A stretch of 64,000 bases of DNA from Mycobacterium sp. IS-3022 (lineage in GTDB: Bacteria > Actinomycetota > Actinomycetes > Mycobacteriales > Mycobacteriaceae): assembly GCF_001500065.1 (NCBI RefSeq), contig NZ_LQIN01000023.1, positions 124,001 to 188,000 of the forward strand. The letters are read 5' to 3'. The position numbers and the translations under genes are program-made. Shown here piece after piece: positions 18,296 through 26,169 of the stretch (within the stretch, counting starts at the first letter, position 1; each line of letters starts with the position of its first letter). Below the pieces are notes generated by a model. That model was not told where the DNA came from. It saw only the letters and a program-made list of their open reading frames with translations, and ran no database searches.

Positions 18296-18955
18296 ATGGC
18301 TGACGACGACCGCACAATCGCGCGCAGAGAAATCGCCGACACGATGGTCCGGGCCCTCGAGCGGCGACACGAACTCCTCGACGTGATCGTGGATTCCGAC
18401 GACTACGACGCGGCGATCGAGGCGATCGCGGGCATGCTCGGTGCGTCGCACGTGGCCGCCGAAGCGGTGCTGCGGTTGTCGTTCGACCGGCTGACCAAGG
18501 TGTCGCGGCGCCGGATCGCCGCCGAGCTCGAGGACCTCAACAATCAGCTGAGCTTCACCATGGGTGAACCGGCACGCACGGCCGACAGCCTGGTGTTGCG
18601 GCCGTTCCTCGCCGCGGCGGACCGGGACATCTTCGCCGCGCGCACCCAGGATGTCCGCGAGTCGGGCGACGGGTCGCGGGCGCCGGCGGGCGACCTCGAC
18701 GACGAGATCCGCGCCGGGTTGCGGCGCGTCGACGCCGAGGAGGCCGCCTGGCTGGTCGCGGTGCAGGGCACCGAGAAGGTCGGCATGGTGTTCGGCGACC
18801 TCGTCGGCGGCGAGGTGAACGTGCGGATCTGGATCCACCCCGACTACCGAAAGCAGGGGTACGGCACCGCGGCGTTGCGCAAGTCGCGATCGGAGATGGC
18901 CGCCTATTTCCCGGCGGTGCCGTTGGTGGTCCGGGCGCCGGCCGCGGGCTCCTAG
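18296..18955 (+). CDS. GNAT acetyltransferase with GyrA-like helical N terminus
   Basis: A 219-residue protein of two parts. Residues about 5-80 (RREIADTMVRALERRHELLD... AAEAVLRLSFDRLTKVSRRRI) resemble the coiled-coil tower/dimerisation segment of DNA gyrase subunit A, including the QAEAILxLRLxRLTxLExxKI pattern. Residues about 140-205 form a short GNAT domain with IWIHPDYRKQGYGTAALRKS (RKQGYG as acetyl-CoA loop). The gyrase resemblance is seen by eye and is an inference. No catalytic tyrosine of gyrase is present, so it is not a topoisomerase. The function is unknown. Confidence 0.75.
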   Translation: MADDDRTIARREIADTMVRALERRHELLDVIVDSDDYDAAIEAIAGMLGASHVAAEAVLRLSFDRLTKVSRRRIAAELEDLNNQLSFTMGEPARTADSLVLRPFLAAADRDIFAARTQDVRESGDGSRAPAGDLDDEIRAGLRRVDAEEAAWLVAVQGTEKVGMVFGDLVGGEVNVRIWIHPDYRKQGYGTAALRKSRSEMAAYFPAVPLVVRAPAAGS

Positions 18956-19127
18956 CCGCGGGGACGGTGCCGGTGCCGTTCGGCCGACGGGCTCGTCACA
19001 CGGCTACCGCTTGGCACACCGATCGACGTTTTGCATGTCACCTCGGACTTTCGCTGCAAGGTGTGGGTGAGTGTGACTGGTGATGCAAATTCCGGTGCGC
19101 CTCCCGCGATTGCAGGTCTCAAGTTCG

Positions 19128-19133
19128 TAACAT
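19128..19133 (+). promoter_or_regulatory. -10 box, leaderless, for the PBP lipoprotein
   Basis: TAACAT (TANNNT) ends 8 nt before ATG 19142. This supports 19142 rather than the in-frame TTG at 19031 as the real start. Confidence 0.5.
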
Positions 19134-19141
19134 CTGCCCCA

Positions 19142-20950
19142 ATGGCAACTACAGCATCACGTGTCGCAGCCCTGCTGGCGGTCGGAGGAGTGGTCGTCAG
19201 CCTCAACAGCGCCTGCACGCCCAGGCCCGCCGGACCCGAACCGGCCGCCGAGAAGTTCTTCGCCGCGCTGGCCACCGGTGACACCACCGGCGCGGCCGAG
19301 CTCAGCGACCGGCCCGCCGAGGCGCGCAAAGCGCTCAACGAGGCGTGGGCGGGGTTGCAGGCCACGCACCTGGACACCCAGATCCTGGGCTCCAAGTACG
19401 CCGAGGACACCGGAAGCGTCACGTACCGCTACACCTGGCATCTGCCGAAGGACCGCACCTGGACCTATGACGGGCAGCTGAACATGGTCCGCGACGAGGG
19501 CCGGTGGGAGGTGCGGTGGAGCACCACCGGGCTGCACCCGAGGCTCGGCGAGAATCAGACCTTCGCGTTGCGCGCGGACCCGCCGCCGCGGGCGTCGGTG
19601 ATCGAGCGCGGCGGCACCGAGGTGCTGGTGCCCGGTTACCACTACAGCTACGCGTTGGATGCCGGCGCGGCAGGCGAAGAGCTGATGCCGACCGCGCGCG
19701 CCGTCGTCGACGCACTGCGGCCGTTCGACAACGCGCTGGACCCGCAGCGGCTCGCGGAGCAGGCCAGCTCGTCGAAACAGCCGCTGAACCTGATCACGCT
19801 GCGCAAGTCCGACCATGACCGGGTGGCCGCCGCGATCGGGACCCGACCCGGTGTGGTGATCACGCCACAAGCCGAAATGCTGCCCACCGACGAAAGTTTC
19901 GCGCCCGCGATCGTCAGCGAGGTCAAGAACGCGGTGGTCGACCAACTCAGCGGACACGCGGGTTGGCGGGTGGTCAGCGTCAACCAGAACGGTGTCGACG
20001 TCGGCGTGCTCAACGAGGTGCCGGGTGAGCCCGCCCCGTCGATCACTATCACCCTCGACCGCGCGGTTCAGAACGCCGCGCAGAACGCGGTCGACTTCAC
20101 CGGCAAGAAGGCGATGATCGTGGTGGTCAAACCGTCCACGGGCGAGATCCTCGCGGTGGCGCAGAACGCGTCGGCCGACGCCGAGGGTCTGATCGCCACC
20201 AACGGCCTGTATCCGCCGGGATCGACGTTCAAGATGGTGACCGCGGGGGCGGCCATCGAACGCGACATGGCCACTCCCAACACGTTGCTTCCGTGCCCCG
20301 GCACGATGGACATCGGCCACCGCACGGTGCCCAACTACGGCGGGTTCGACCTCGGCACCGTGCCGATGTCGCGGGCCTTCGCCAGTTCGTGCAACACCAC
20401 GTTCGCCGAACTGGCCAGCCGGATGCCGCCGCGCGGTCTGACGAAGGCCGCGGCGAAGTACGGCATCGGCACCGACTACGAGATCGACGGGCTCACGACC
20501 GTTACGGGTTCGGTGCCGCCGACCGTCGACCTCGCCGAGCGCACCGAAGACGGCTTCGGGCAGGGCAAAGTGCTGGCCAGCCCGTTCGGCATGGCGATGG
20601 CCGCAGCGACCGTCGCGGCCGGGAAAACGCCTGTGCCGCAACTCATTCTGGGCAGGCAGACGGTGGTGCACGATGCGCCGGAGCCGATCAGCCAGAAAAT
20701 CCTCGACGGGCTGCGGCCGATGATGCGACTGGTGGTGACCAACGGCACCGCCGAGGGTCTGCAGGGTGCGGGTGACGTGCGGGGCAAAACCGGTGAGGCG
20801 GAGTTCGCGGGCGGTTCGCACTCCTGGTTCGCCGGCTACCGCGGCGACATGGCGTTCGCCGCGCTGATCGTCGGTGGCGGCTCCTCGGAGTACGCCGTGC
20901 GGATGGTCAAAGGCATGCTCGACGGGCTGCCGCCGGACTATCTGGCCTGA
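19142..20950 (+). CDS. Class B penicillin-binding lipoprotein (Rv2864c-like)
   Basis: A 602-residue D,D-transpeptidase of the cell wall, anchored as a lipoprotein. The signal peptide ends in lipobox NSAC (Cys23). An NTF2-like MecA_N domain follows (about residues 30-150), then a PBP dimerisation region and the transpeptidase domain with STFK (Ser361), SCN (416-418) and KTG (549-551), so the active site is intact. ATG 19142 is chosen because it places the signal peptide at the N terminus and has a leaderless -10 box. By synteny it corresponds to Rv2864c (PBP-lipo), which in M. abscessus is tied to division and beta-lactam sensitivity. Confidence 0.94.
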   Translation: MATTASRVAALLAVGGVVVSLNSACTPRPAGPEPAAEKFFAALATGDTTGAAELSDRPAEARKALNEAWAGLQATHLDTQILGSKYAEDTGSVTYRYTWHLPKDRTWTYDGQLNMVRDEGRWEVRWSTTGLHPRLGENQTFALRADPPPRASVIERGGTEVLVPGYHYSYALDAGAAGEELMPTARAVVDALRPFDNALDPQRLAEQASSSKQPLNLITLRKSDHDRVAAAIGTRPGVVITPQAEMLPTDESFAPAIVSEVKNAVVDQLSGHAGWRVVSVNQNGVDVGVLNEVPGEPAPSITITLDRAVQNAAQNAVDFTGKKAMIVVVKPSTGEILAVAQNASADAEGLIATNGLYPPGSTFKMVTAGAAIERDMATPNTLLPCPGTMDIGHRTVPNYGGFDLGTVPMSRAFASSCNTTFAELASRMPPRGLTKAAAKYGIGTDYEIDGLTTVTGSVPPTVDLAERTEDGFGQGKVLASPFGMAMAAATVAAGKTPVPQLILGRQTVVHDAPEPISQKILDGLRPMMRLVVTNGTAEGLQGAGDVRGKTGEAEFAGGSHSWFAGYRGDMAFAALIVGGGSSEYAVRMVKGMLDGLPPDYLA

Positions 20951-20971
20951 GTAACCTGTTTCTACAAGGTC

Positions 20972-21547
20972 ATGACCGGTATCGACAAGCACGACGCGAT
21001 GCGCGTCTCCGACGCCGACCGCAACGGCACACTGCGGCGGCTGCACAACGCCGTCGCCTTGGGCCTGATCGACATCGAGGAGTTCGAGGAGCGCTCGGCG
21101 GCGGTGGCCCGGGCGCGGCTGCACTCCGACCTCGACGCGCTCGTCGGCGACCTGCCCGGACCCGGCGCGATCGTCACCTCGGCGGCCGACCGGGTGGAAT
21201 TGCGCGGTGTGCTGGGCTCGCTCAAACGGCACGGCGAATGGACCGTGCCCAGCCGGCTCGCCCTGCACAGGCGGATGGGTTCGGTGGATCTGGACCTCAC
21301 GAGGGCGCGGTTCGCCGGGCCGATGGTCGTCATCGAGCTCGACCTGAAGTTCGGTGGCCTGGAACTGCGGCTACCCGACGGCGCCAGCGCCTCGATCGAC
21401 GATGTGGAGGTCGCCGTCGGCAGCGCGCACGACCATCGCCGGGACGCGCCGGCCGAGGGCACGCCGCACGTCATCCTGACCGGCAAGGTGGTCTGCGGCT
21501 CGGTGGACATCCGAGGGCCGCGCAAATCCTGGTTCAAACGTGGCTAA
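20972..21547 (+). CDS. DUF1707 domain protein
   Basis: A 191-residue protein. The N-terminal DUF1707 unit (MRVSDADRNGTLRRLHNAVALGLIDIEEFEERS) is a short helical module common in actinobacteria. The C-terminal part (residues about 75-185) is beta-rich, with repeating LRG-VLGSLKR and MGSVDLDLTRA motifs, like the cell-wall-active LiaF-type antibiotic-response domain. There are no membrane segments. It follows the PBP lipoprotein by 21 nt and may share its transcript; a role in envelope stress is inference. It converges with the NTF2-like gene, and the two stops overlap by 4 nt (CTAA). Confidence 0.8.
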   Translation: MTGIDKHDAMRVSDADRNGTLRRLHNAVALGLIDIEEFEERSAAVARARLHSDLDALVGDLPGPGAIVTSAADRVELRGVLGSLKRHGEWTVPSRLALHRRMGSVDLDLTRARFAGPMVVIELDLKFGGLELRLPDGASASIDDVEVAVGSAHDHRRDAPAEGTPHVILTGKVVCGSVDIRGPRKSWFKRG

Positions 21548-21990
21548 CGCCTGAACAACGCAGCTCCGGTGCGGATCAGCCGTCCCCAACCGGCGGGGCG
21601 GCCCGCCAGTTTCACCGCCAGCGGCGCGGAGTCGAAATACGAAACACGTTCGGAGATCAAGCCTTTGGTGAACGTGAACCGGTCGACCGCATCCCAGGCG
21701 ATCGGCTTGCCGCCGTAGGTTCCGCTCAGCGTGAACTCGATGAACACCTCGTGGCGGCCGTGGCCGACGCGATGCACGTCGGCGTGCAGATCGGGCACCA
21801 GGGCGAACAACCGCTGAAACGACTCCCGGCAGGCCCGCTTGCCGCGCAGCCGGCCCATCATCGGCTGCACCAGCACGATGTCGTCGCTCCACAGCGCCTC
21901 GTGTTTCGCCATGTCAGGGATGCGCCAGGTATCGGCGAACCGTTCGGCGAACCTGGTGGCGAACTCGTCGTCAACTTCGTCGATCGTCAT
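21544..21990 (-). CDS. NTF2-like/SnoaL-type protein
   Basis: A 148-residue protein with the NTF2-like cone fold: the N-terminal helix FATRFAERFADTW, the segment LVQPMMGRLRGKRACRESFQRLFALVPDLHADVHRV and VFIEFTLSGTYGGKPIAWDAVDRFTFTKGLISERVSYFD. The last is the usual strand pattern with the W/F-D and FDS elements. It could bind a small hydrophobic molecule or act as an isomerase or hydrolase; no catalytic residues can be assigned. The thioesterase gene lies 9 bp upstream on the same strand, so the two form an operon. Confidence 0.78.
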   Translation of the reverse strand: MTIDEVDDEFATRFAERFADTWRIPDMAKHEALWSDDIVLVQPMMGRLRGKRACRESFQRLFALVPDLHADVHRVGHGRHEVFIEFTLSGTYGGKPIAWDAVDRFTFTKGLISERVSYFDSAPLAVKLAGRPAGWGRLIRTGAALFRR

Positions 21991-21999
21991 GGCTCAAAG

Positions 22000-22407
22000 C
22001 TAGCGGGGATCGAGCACCGCGAAGCTCAACGTCGACCGGGCCGCCAGCCGGTCGCGGCCGACATCGGTGACGTCGACGGCGGTGACGATCAGCCGCTTGC
22101 CGGCGCGCACGATCGTGGCCTCAGCCCGGGCGGGCCCCACGACGATCGGCGCGACGAAGTGAACGTTGAGGTCCGTGGTCGTCACGCTCTGTTCCGACCG
22201 CACGTGGCGGGCGGCCAGCCGGCCGGCGGCGATATCGATCAGCGTTGCGACCAAGCCGCCCTGCAGAGCCCCGCGGATATTCGTCAGGTCGGGCCGGTTG
22301 TCCATCTCGATGATCAGCCGCTCGTCGGTCTCCACCACATCGCGCATACCCAGGCGACCGAGCAGATGGCCTGGGGTGACCTCCATGGGCGCCGACTCGC
22401 TTAGCAT
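22000..22407 (-). CDS. PaaI-type hotdog thioesterase
   Basis: A 135-residue single-hotdog protein. [21 protein letters not shown] is the central helix with the GG(L/V)xAxLxD signature of PaaI-type acyl-CoA thioesterases, and [41 protein letters not shown] is the typical strand series. It would hydrolyse a small acyl-CoA as a homotetramer. A leaderless arrangement is possible: on the minus strand TAACGT lies 6 nt before the ATG. It is divergent from mapB. Confidence 0.83.
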   Translation of the reverse strand: MLSESAPMEVTPGHLLGRLGMRDVVETDERLIIEMDNRPDLTNIRGALQGGLVATLIDIAAGRLAARHVRSEQSVTTTDLNVHFVAPIVVGPARAEATIVRAGKRLIVTAVDVTDVGRDRLAARSTLSFAVLDPR

Positions 22408-22457
22408 AGCTATACGTTAGCACTGTTCTCCACTACGGAGATTGCCGTTCTCGTGGC

Positions 22458-22463
22458 TATCCT
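22458..22463 (+). promoter_or_regulatory. -10 box, leaderless, for mapB
   Basis: TATCCT (TANNNT) ends 7 nt before ATG 22471. This supports 22471, which also matches the known MapB N terminus. Confidence 0.45.
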
Positions 22464-22470
22464 TGGCGTC

Positions 22471-23331
22471 ATGCCTGTTCGTACCGCCCTTCGCCCCGGC
22501 GTGGTCTCACCCACGCTGCCGGTGCCCAGCTCGCTCGCCCGGCCCGAATACGTTGGGAGGTCGACGGCGCGCGAGGGCGACGAGCCCTGGGTGCAGACTC
22601 CCGAGGTGATCGAGAAGATGCGGGTGGCCGGCCGGATCGCCGCGGGTGCGCTCGCCGAGGCCGGTAAGGCCGTCGCGCCCGGAGTCACCACCGACGAGTT
22701 GGACCGCATCGCCCACGAGTACATGGTCGACCACGGCGCCTACCCGTCGACGCTGGGCTACAAGGGCTACCCGAAGTCCTGCTGCACCTCGCTCAACGAG
22801 ATCATCTGCCACGGTATCCCGGACTCGACCGTCATCGAGGACGGCGACATCGTCAACATCGACGTGACCGCCTACATCGACGGTGTGCACGGCGACACCA
22901 ACGCGACGTTCCTCGCCGGCGACGTATCCGAGGAGCACCGCCTGCTCGTCGAGCGCACGCACGAAGCGACGATGCGCGCGATCAAAGCCGTCAAACCGGG
23001 CCGCCAGCTGTCGGTGGTCGGCCGGGTCATCGAGGCGTACGCGAACCGGTTCGGCTACAACGTCGTTCGCGACTTCACCGGCCACGGCATCGGCACCACC
23101 TTTCACAACGGCCTGGTCGTGCTGCACTACGACCAGCCGGCGGTGCAGACCGTGCTGGAACCGGGCATGACGTTCACCATCGAGCCGATGATCAACCTCG
23201 GCGGGCTGGACTACGAGATCTGGGACGACGGTTGGACCGTCGCCACCACGGACAAGAAGTGGACCGCGCAGTTCGAGCACACGTTGGTGGTCACCGACGA
23301 CGGCGCCGAGATCCTGACCGTCGCCGACTAA
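22471..23331 (+). CDS. mapB: Methionine aminopeptidase, type I (MapB)
   Basis: A 286-residue metalloprotease that removes the initiator methionine from new proteins. The N-terminal extension (residues 1-45) with a PxxP motif is the MAP1c type that contacts the ribosome. The catalytic domain has CHGIPDST, the metal ligands in [34 protein letters not shown] and QFEHT. The residues match M. tuberculosis MapB closely through the start [12 protein letters not shown] decayed inverted copy of the end of this gene lies at 47204-47275. Confidence 0.96.
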   Translation: MPVRTALRPGVVSPTLPVPSSLARPEYVGRSTAREGDEPWVQTPEVIEKMRVAGRIAAGALAEAGKAVAPGVTTDELDRIAHEYMVDHGAYPSTLGYKGYPKSCCTSLNEIICHGIPDSTVIEDGDIVNIDVTAYIDGVHGDTNATFLAGDVSEEHRLLVERTHEATMRAIKAVKPGRQLSVVGRVIEAYANRFGYNVVRDFTGHGIGTTFHNGLVVLHYDQPAVQTVLEPGMTFTIEPMINLGGLDYEIWDDGWTVATTDKKWTAQFEHTLVVTDDGAEILTVAD

Positions 23332-23340
23332 GGGCGCCTC

Positions 23341-23394
23341 GATTGTGAATCTGACGACGCCCAGACGCGGATTTCCGTCGCCATCTTCACAATC
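23341..23394. repeat. 54-bp palindromic element, copy 1
   Basis: The ends GATTGTGAA (23341-23349) and TTCACAATC (23386-23394) are perfect complements. The pairing continues imperfectly to about 19 bp per arm, leaving a 16-nt loop. The second copy is at 47142-47195 in the opposite orientation, next to a copy of the mapB 3' end in both places. This copy contains the cobQ start codon (GTG 23345). Confidence 0.8.
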
Positions 23395-24883
23395 GGCGGG
23401 CGGCGCGCTGCTGGTCGCCGGCACCACGTCAGACGCCGGCAAGTCGATGGTGGTGGCCGGACTGTGCCGGCTGTTGGCCCGCAAGGGTATTCGCGTCGCG
23501 CCGTTCAAGGCGCAGAACATGTCCAACAACTCCGCGGTCACCGTCGACGGCGGCGAGGTCGGCCGCGCGCAGGCGACGCAGGCTCGTGCCGCAGGCCTCG
23601 CACCGCACTCGCGCTTCAACCCGATCCTGCTCAAACCGGGCAGCGACCGCACCTCCCAACTGGTCGTGCGCGGCAAGGTCGTCGACACCGTCGGCGCCAG
23701 GGACTACTTCAACCACCGCGACCGCCTCGCCGCGGTGGTCGCCGACGAACTCGCGCAGCTGCGCTCCGATTTCGACGTCGTCATCTGCGAGGGCGCCGGA
23801 TCTCCCGCCGAGATCAATTTGCGCGCAAACGATCTGGCGAACATGGGGCTGGCACGCGCGGCGGACATTCCGGTGATCGTGGTCGGCGACATCGACCGCG
23901 GCGGATTGCTCGCCCACCTGTTCGGCACCGTCGCGGTGCTGGACGAGGACGATCAACGGCTGATCGCCGGCTTCGTCGTCAACAAGTTTCGCGGCGACCC
24001 GTCGCTGCTGGCGCCCGGACTGGCGCAACTGCAGGAGTTGACCGGGCGACCGACCTACGGTGTCATTCCCTACGCCGACGGGTTGTGGCTCGACACCGAA
24101 GACTCCGTCTCGGTGGTGGCGCATCGCGTGGTCGGCGAACCGGCGCCCCCGCGCGGGCGGGAGTGGTTGCGGGTGGGCGCGATCCGGCTGCCTCGCATCT
24201 CCAACTCGACCGACGTCGAGGCGCTGGCATGCGAACCCGGCGTGCTGGTGCGCTGGGTCACCGACCCCGCCGATCTCGCCGACGCCGACGTGGTCCTGCT
24301 CCCCGGCAGCAAGGCCACCGTCGCCGACCTGGACTGGCTGCGCCGCAGTGGCCTGGCCGAAGCGCTGGACGCACACGTCGCACGCGGCCGGCCCGTGCTC
24401 GGCATATGCGGTGGGTTCCAGATGCTCTGCACGCGCATCGACGATCCGGTGGAGTCACGCGCCGGCGTCGTGACGGCGCTGGGACTGCTCGACGCAGACA
24501 TCGTCTTCGCCGACGCCAAGATCCTGCGGCGCCACCGGGAACCGTTGTCGGGCTACGAGATTCACCATGGCCAGGTCAGCCGCTCGACTGAGGACGAGTG
24601 GCTTGGTGTCGGGCTTCGCCGCGGAGCGGTGTACGGCACACACTGGCACGGGCTGCTCGACAACGACGCCGTCCGGCGCGCGTGGCTGGCCGAGGCCGCC
24701 GCCGCCGCAGGCCGCACCGGATTCGTCGTCGCCGACGACGTCGACGTCAGCGCTCGCCGCGACGCTCAGCTCGACCTGATGGCCGACCTGCTGACCAGCC
24801 ATCTCGACATCGACGCGGTTCTTGCCCTGCTGGACGACGGCGCCCCGGCCAGGCCCACGGTCGTGACCGGACTACGGCGATGA
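23345..24883 (+). CDS. cobQ: Cobyric acid synthase
   Basis: A 512-residue glutamine-dependent ligase that amidates four side-chain carboxyls (b, d, e, g) of adenosylcobyrinic acid a,c-diamide during B12 synthesis. The P-loop-like ATP site [13 protein letters not shown] is at residues 22-34, [10 protein letters not shown] follows, and the class I glutamine amidotransferase domain has the nucleophile in GICGGFQML (Cys355). The first 18 residues are encoded by the palindromic element; typical CobQ proteins start at about residue 20, and no other usual start codon lies between. It overlaps the next gene by ATGA. In M. tuberculosis cobQ lies elsewhere in the genome. Confidence 0.94.
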   Translation: MNLTTPRRGFPSPSSQSAGGALLVAGTTSDAGKSMVVAGLCRLLARKGIRVAPFKAQNMSNNSAVTVDGGEVGRAQATQARAAGLAPHSRFNPILLKPGSDRTSQLVVRGKVVDTVGARDYFNHRDRLAAVVADELAQLRSDFDVVICEGAGSPAEINLRANDLANMGLARAADIPVIVVGDIDRGGLLAHLFGTVAVLDEDDQRLIAGFVVNKFRGDPSLLAPGLAQLQELTGRPTYGVIPYADGLWLDTEDSVSVVAHRVVGEPAPPRGREWLRVGAIRLPRISNSTDVEALACEPGVLVRWVTDPADLADADVVLLPGSKATVADLDWLRRSGLAEALDAHVARGRPVLGICGGFQMLCTRIDDPVESRAGVVTALGLLDADIVFADAKILRRHREPLSGYEIHHGQVSRSTEDEWLGVGLRRGAVYGTHWHGLLDNDAVRRAWLAEAAAAAGRTGFVVADDVDVSARRDAQLDLMADLLTSHLDIDAVLALLDDGAPARPTVVTGLRR

Positions 24884-25542
24884 GCTGGCGATATGGGACG
24901 GCGGTCGTCCTCGCGGCGGTGATGCTGACCGGATGCGCCCATCAGATTGCGGGCACCGCGACGTGGCCGGGCGCCCGGTTGGACCGGACATTGCTCACCG
25001 CCGCCGACTTCCCACAAGGGGTGCAATACGACCGCGTCGTCCGCGAGCCGGGGCGGGGCGACGGCGCGGGACCCCCGCCGGCCATGCTGTCGCGTCCCGC
25101 GGGCTGCTCGGAGGGGCTCACCCGGGTCATCGCCGAATCGGGCGAACGGGGGCCGGGCAGCGCCGCAGAGTACGTCGTCGGCTACGACGGCACCCGCGTC
25201 GTGATGACGGTGTTGACATGGCATCTCGATCTCGACAAGTTGGCGGCCACCGCGGAACGCTGCGCGCAGTTCCAGACGTTCTTCGACCCGTTCTCGCCGG
25301 GCATCCCGATGACGACGACCAAGATGGACGGCGCCCGAAGCGACGCGCTCGTCTACGAGCAGACAATGCGCCTGAGCGGCGTCGACAGCCGCGTCTACTT
25401 CTCGTTCGAGAACGTCGGGACCATGGCCGTCTACGGCGTTGCGTTTCCGGTGCCGAATCCGACGATTCCGGTCAAAGCCGCGCTGCCGCAGACCTTTCTG
25501 GACATCGCGGCCCGGCAGGCCGAGCGTGTGCCCACGGGCTGA
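24880..25542 (+). CDS. Putative lipoprotein of unknown function
   Basis: A 220-residue exported protein. ATG 24880 overlaps the cobQ stop (ATGA) and begins a signal peptide that ends in lipobox LTGC (Cys19). The mature part has no motif I know; it is soluble and mixed alpha/beta, with a few Cys (in AGCSEGL and ERCAQF) that could form a disulfide. Its length and pattern recall mycobacterial sensor-like or LpqN-type lipoproteins, but this is weak. It is translationally coupled to cobQ, although a link with B12 is not evident. Confidence 0.78.
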   Translation: MSWRYGTAVVLAAVMLTGCAHQIAGTATWPGARLDRTLLTAADFPQGVQYDRVVREPGRGDGAGPPPAMLSRPAGCSEGLTRVIAESGERGPGSAAEYVVGYDGTRVVMTVLTWHLDLDKLAATAERCAQFQTFFDPFSPGIPMTTTKMDGARSDALVYEQTMRLSGVDSRVYFSFENVGTMAVYGVAFPVPNPTIPVKAALPQTFLDIAARQAERVPTG

Positions 25543-25592
25543 CAGGAGTGTTCACCTCCGGCGAAACGACCGCGGCGGCCCAGCGGCCGCTG

Positions 25593-25598
25593 TAGCGT
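25593..25598 (+). promoter_or_regulatory. -10 box, leaderless, for the alpha/beta hydrolase-like gene
   Basis: TAGCGT (TANNNT) ends 6 nt before ATG 25605; no ribosome-binding site is visible. Confidence 0.4.
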
Positions 25599-25604
25599 GT
25601 CCCA

Positions 25605-26168
25605 ATGCCATCCACCACGGTCACTGTTGAGGGAATCAGCGTGCCCGTCGATGTCGCAGGTCCCGAGAAGGGCTCTGTCGTGGTGGTGCTCGGCGCGGCG
25701 CACCAGTCGACCGCCGCCTACGACGCGGTCTGTCAGCGGCTGCACACCGCGTCGCTGCGCACCGTCGTCGTCCCTCCGGATCCGCGGCTGACCGCCAAGT
25801 CGGTCGTGGCCATCCTCGACGCGCTCGACGTGAAGTGGGCGCTGCTCGTCGGCGACCGCATCGGTGGGGAACTGGCGTGGGAACTCGCCGCGACCCGGCT
25901 CGACCGGTTCATCGGGCTGGTCGTCATCGACCGCGGACATCCGCGCGTCGCCGACGCCGCCGGTGTCATCCGCGACGAGCACTGCCCGCCGGTGGAGATG
26001 AACACCACCGCGCTGGTCAGCACGCCCGCCGCCCGCGCGATCGCCCGGGCCAGCCAGCGTTATGTGTACGGCGACTATCGGATGGTCGACCTGCTGGGCA
26101 GGCGCAACGCTCACGAATCGACAGCGCAACTGGCCGCAGAGATCGTGATGCGCACCAGCACCTGGTAG
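25605..26168 (+). CDS. Alpha/beta hydrolase-like protein lacking the nucleophile
   Basis: A 187-residue protein with the alpha/beta hydrolase core order: a first strand pair VEGISVPVDVAG, an oxyanion-type turn VVVLGAAHQS, then WALLVGDRIGGELAWELAA at the nucleophile elbow and FIGLVVIDRGHPRV. At the elbow, GxSxG reads GDRIG, so the catalytic Ser is Arg. The cap and C terminus are short and no C-terminal His in the usual setting is apparent. It is probably a non-enzymatic binding protein or a degenerate paralogue. It converges with ngg, with 1 nt between the stops. Confidence 0.72.
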   Translation: MPSTTVTVEGISVPVDVAGPEKGSVVVVLGAAHQSTAAYDAVCQRLHTASLRTVVVPPDPRLTAKSVVAILDALDVKWALLVGDRIGGELAWELAATRLDRFIGLVVIDRGHPRVADAAGVIRDEHCPPVEMNTTALVSTPAARAIARASQRYVYGDYRMVDLLGRRNAHESTAQLAAEIVMRTSTW

Positions 26169-26169
26169 C

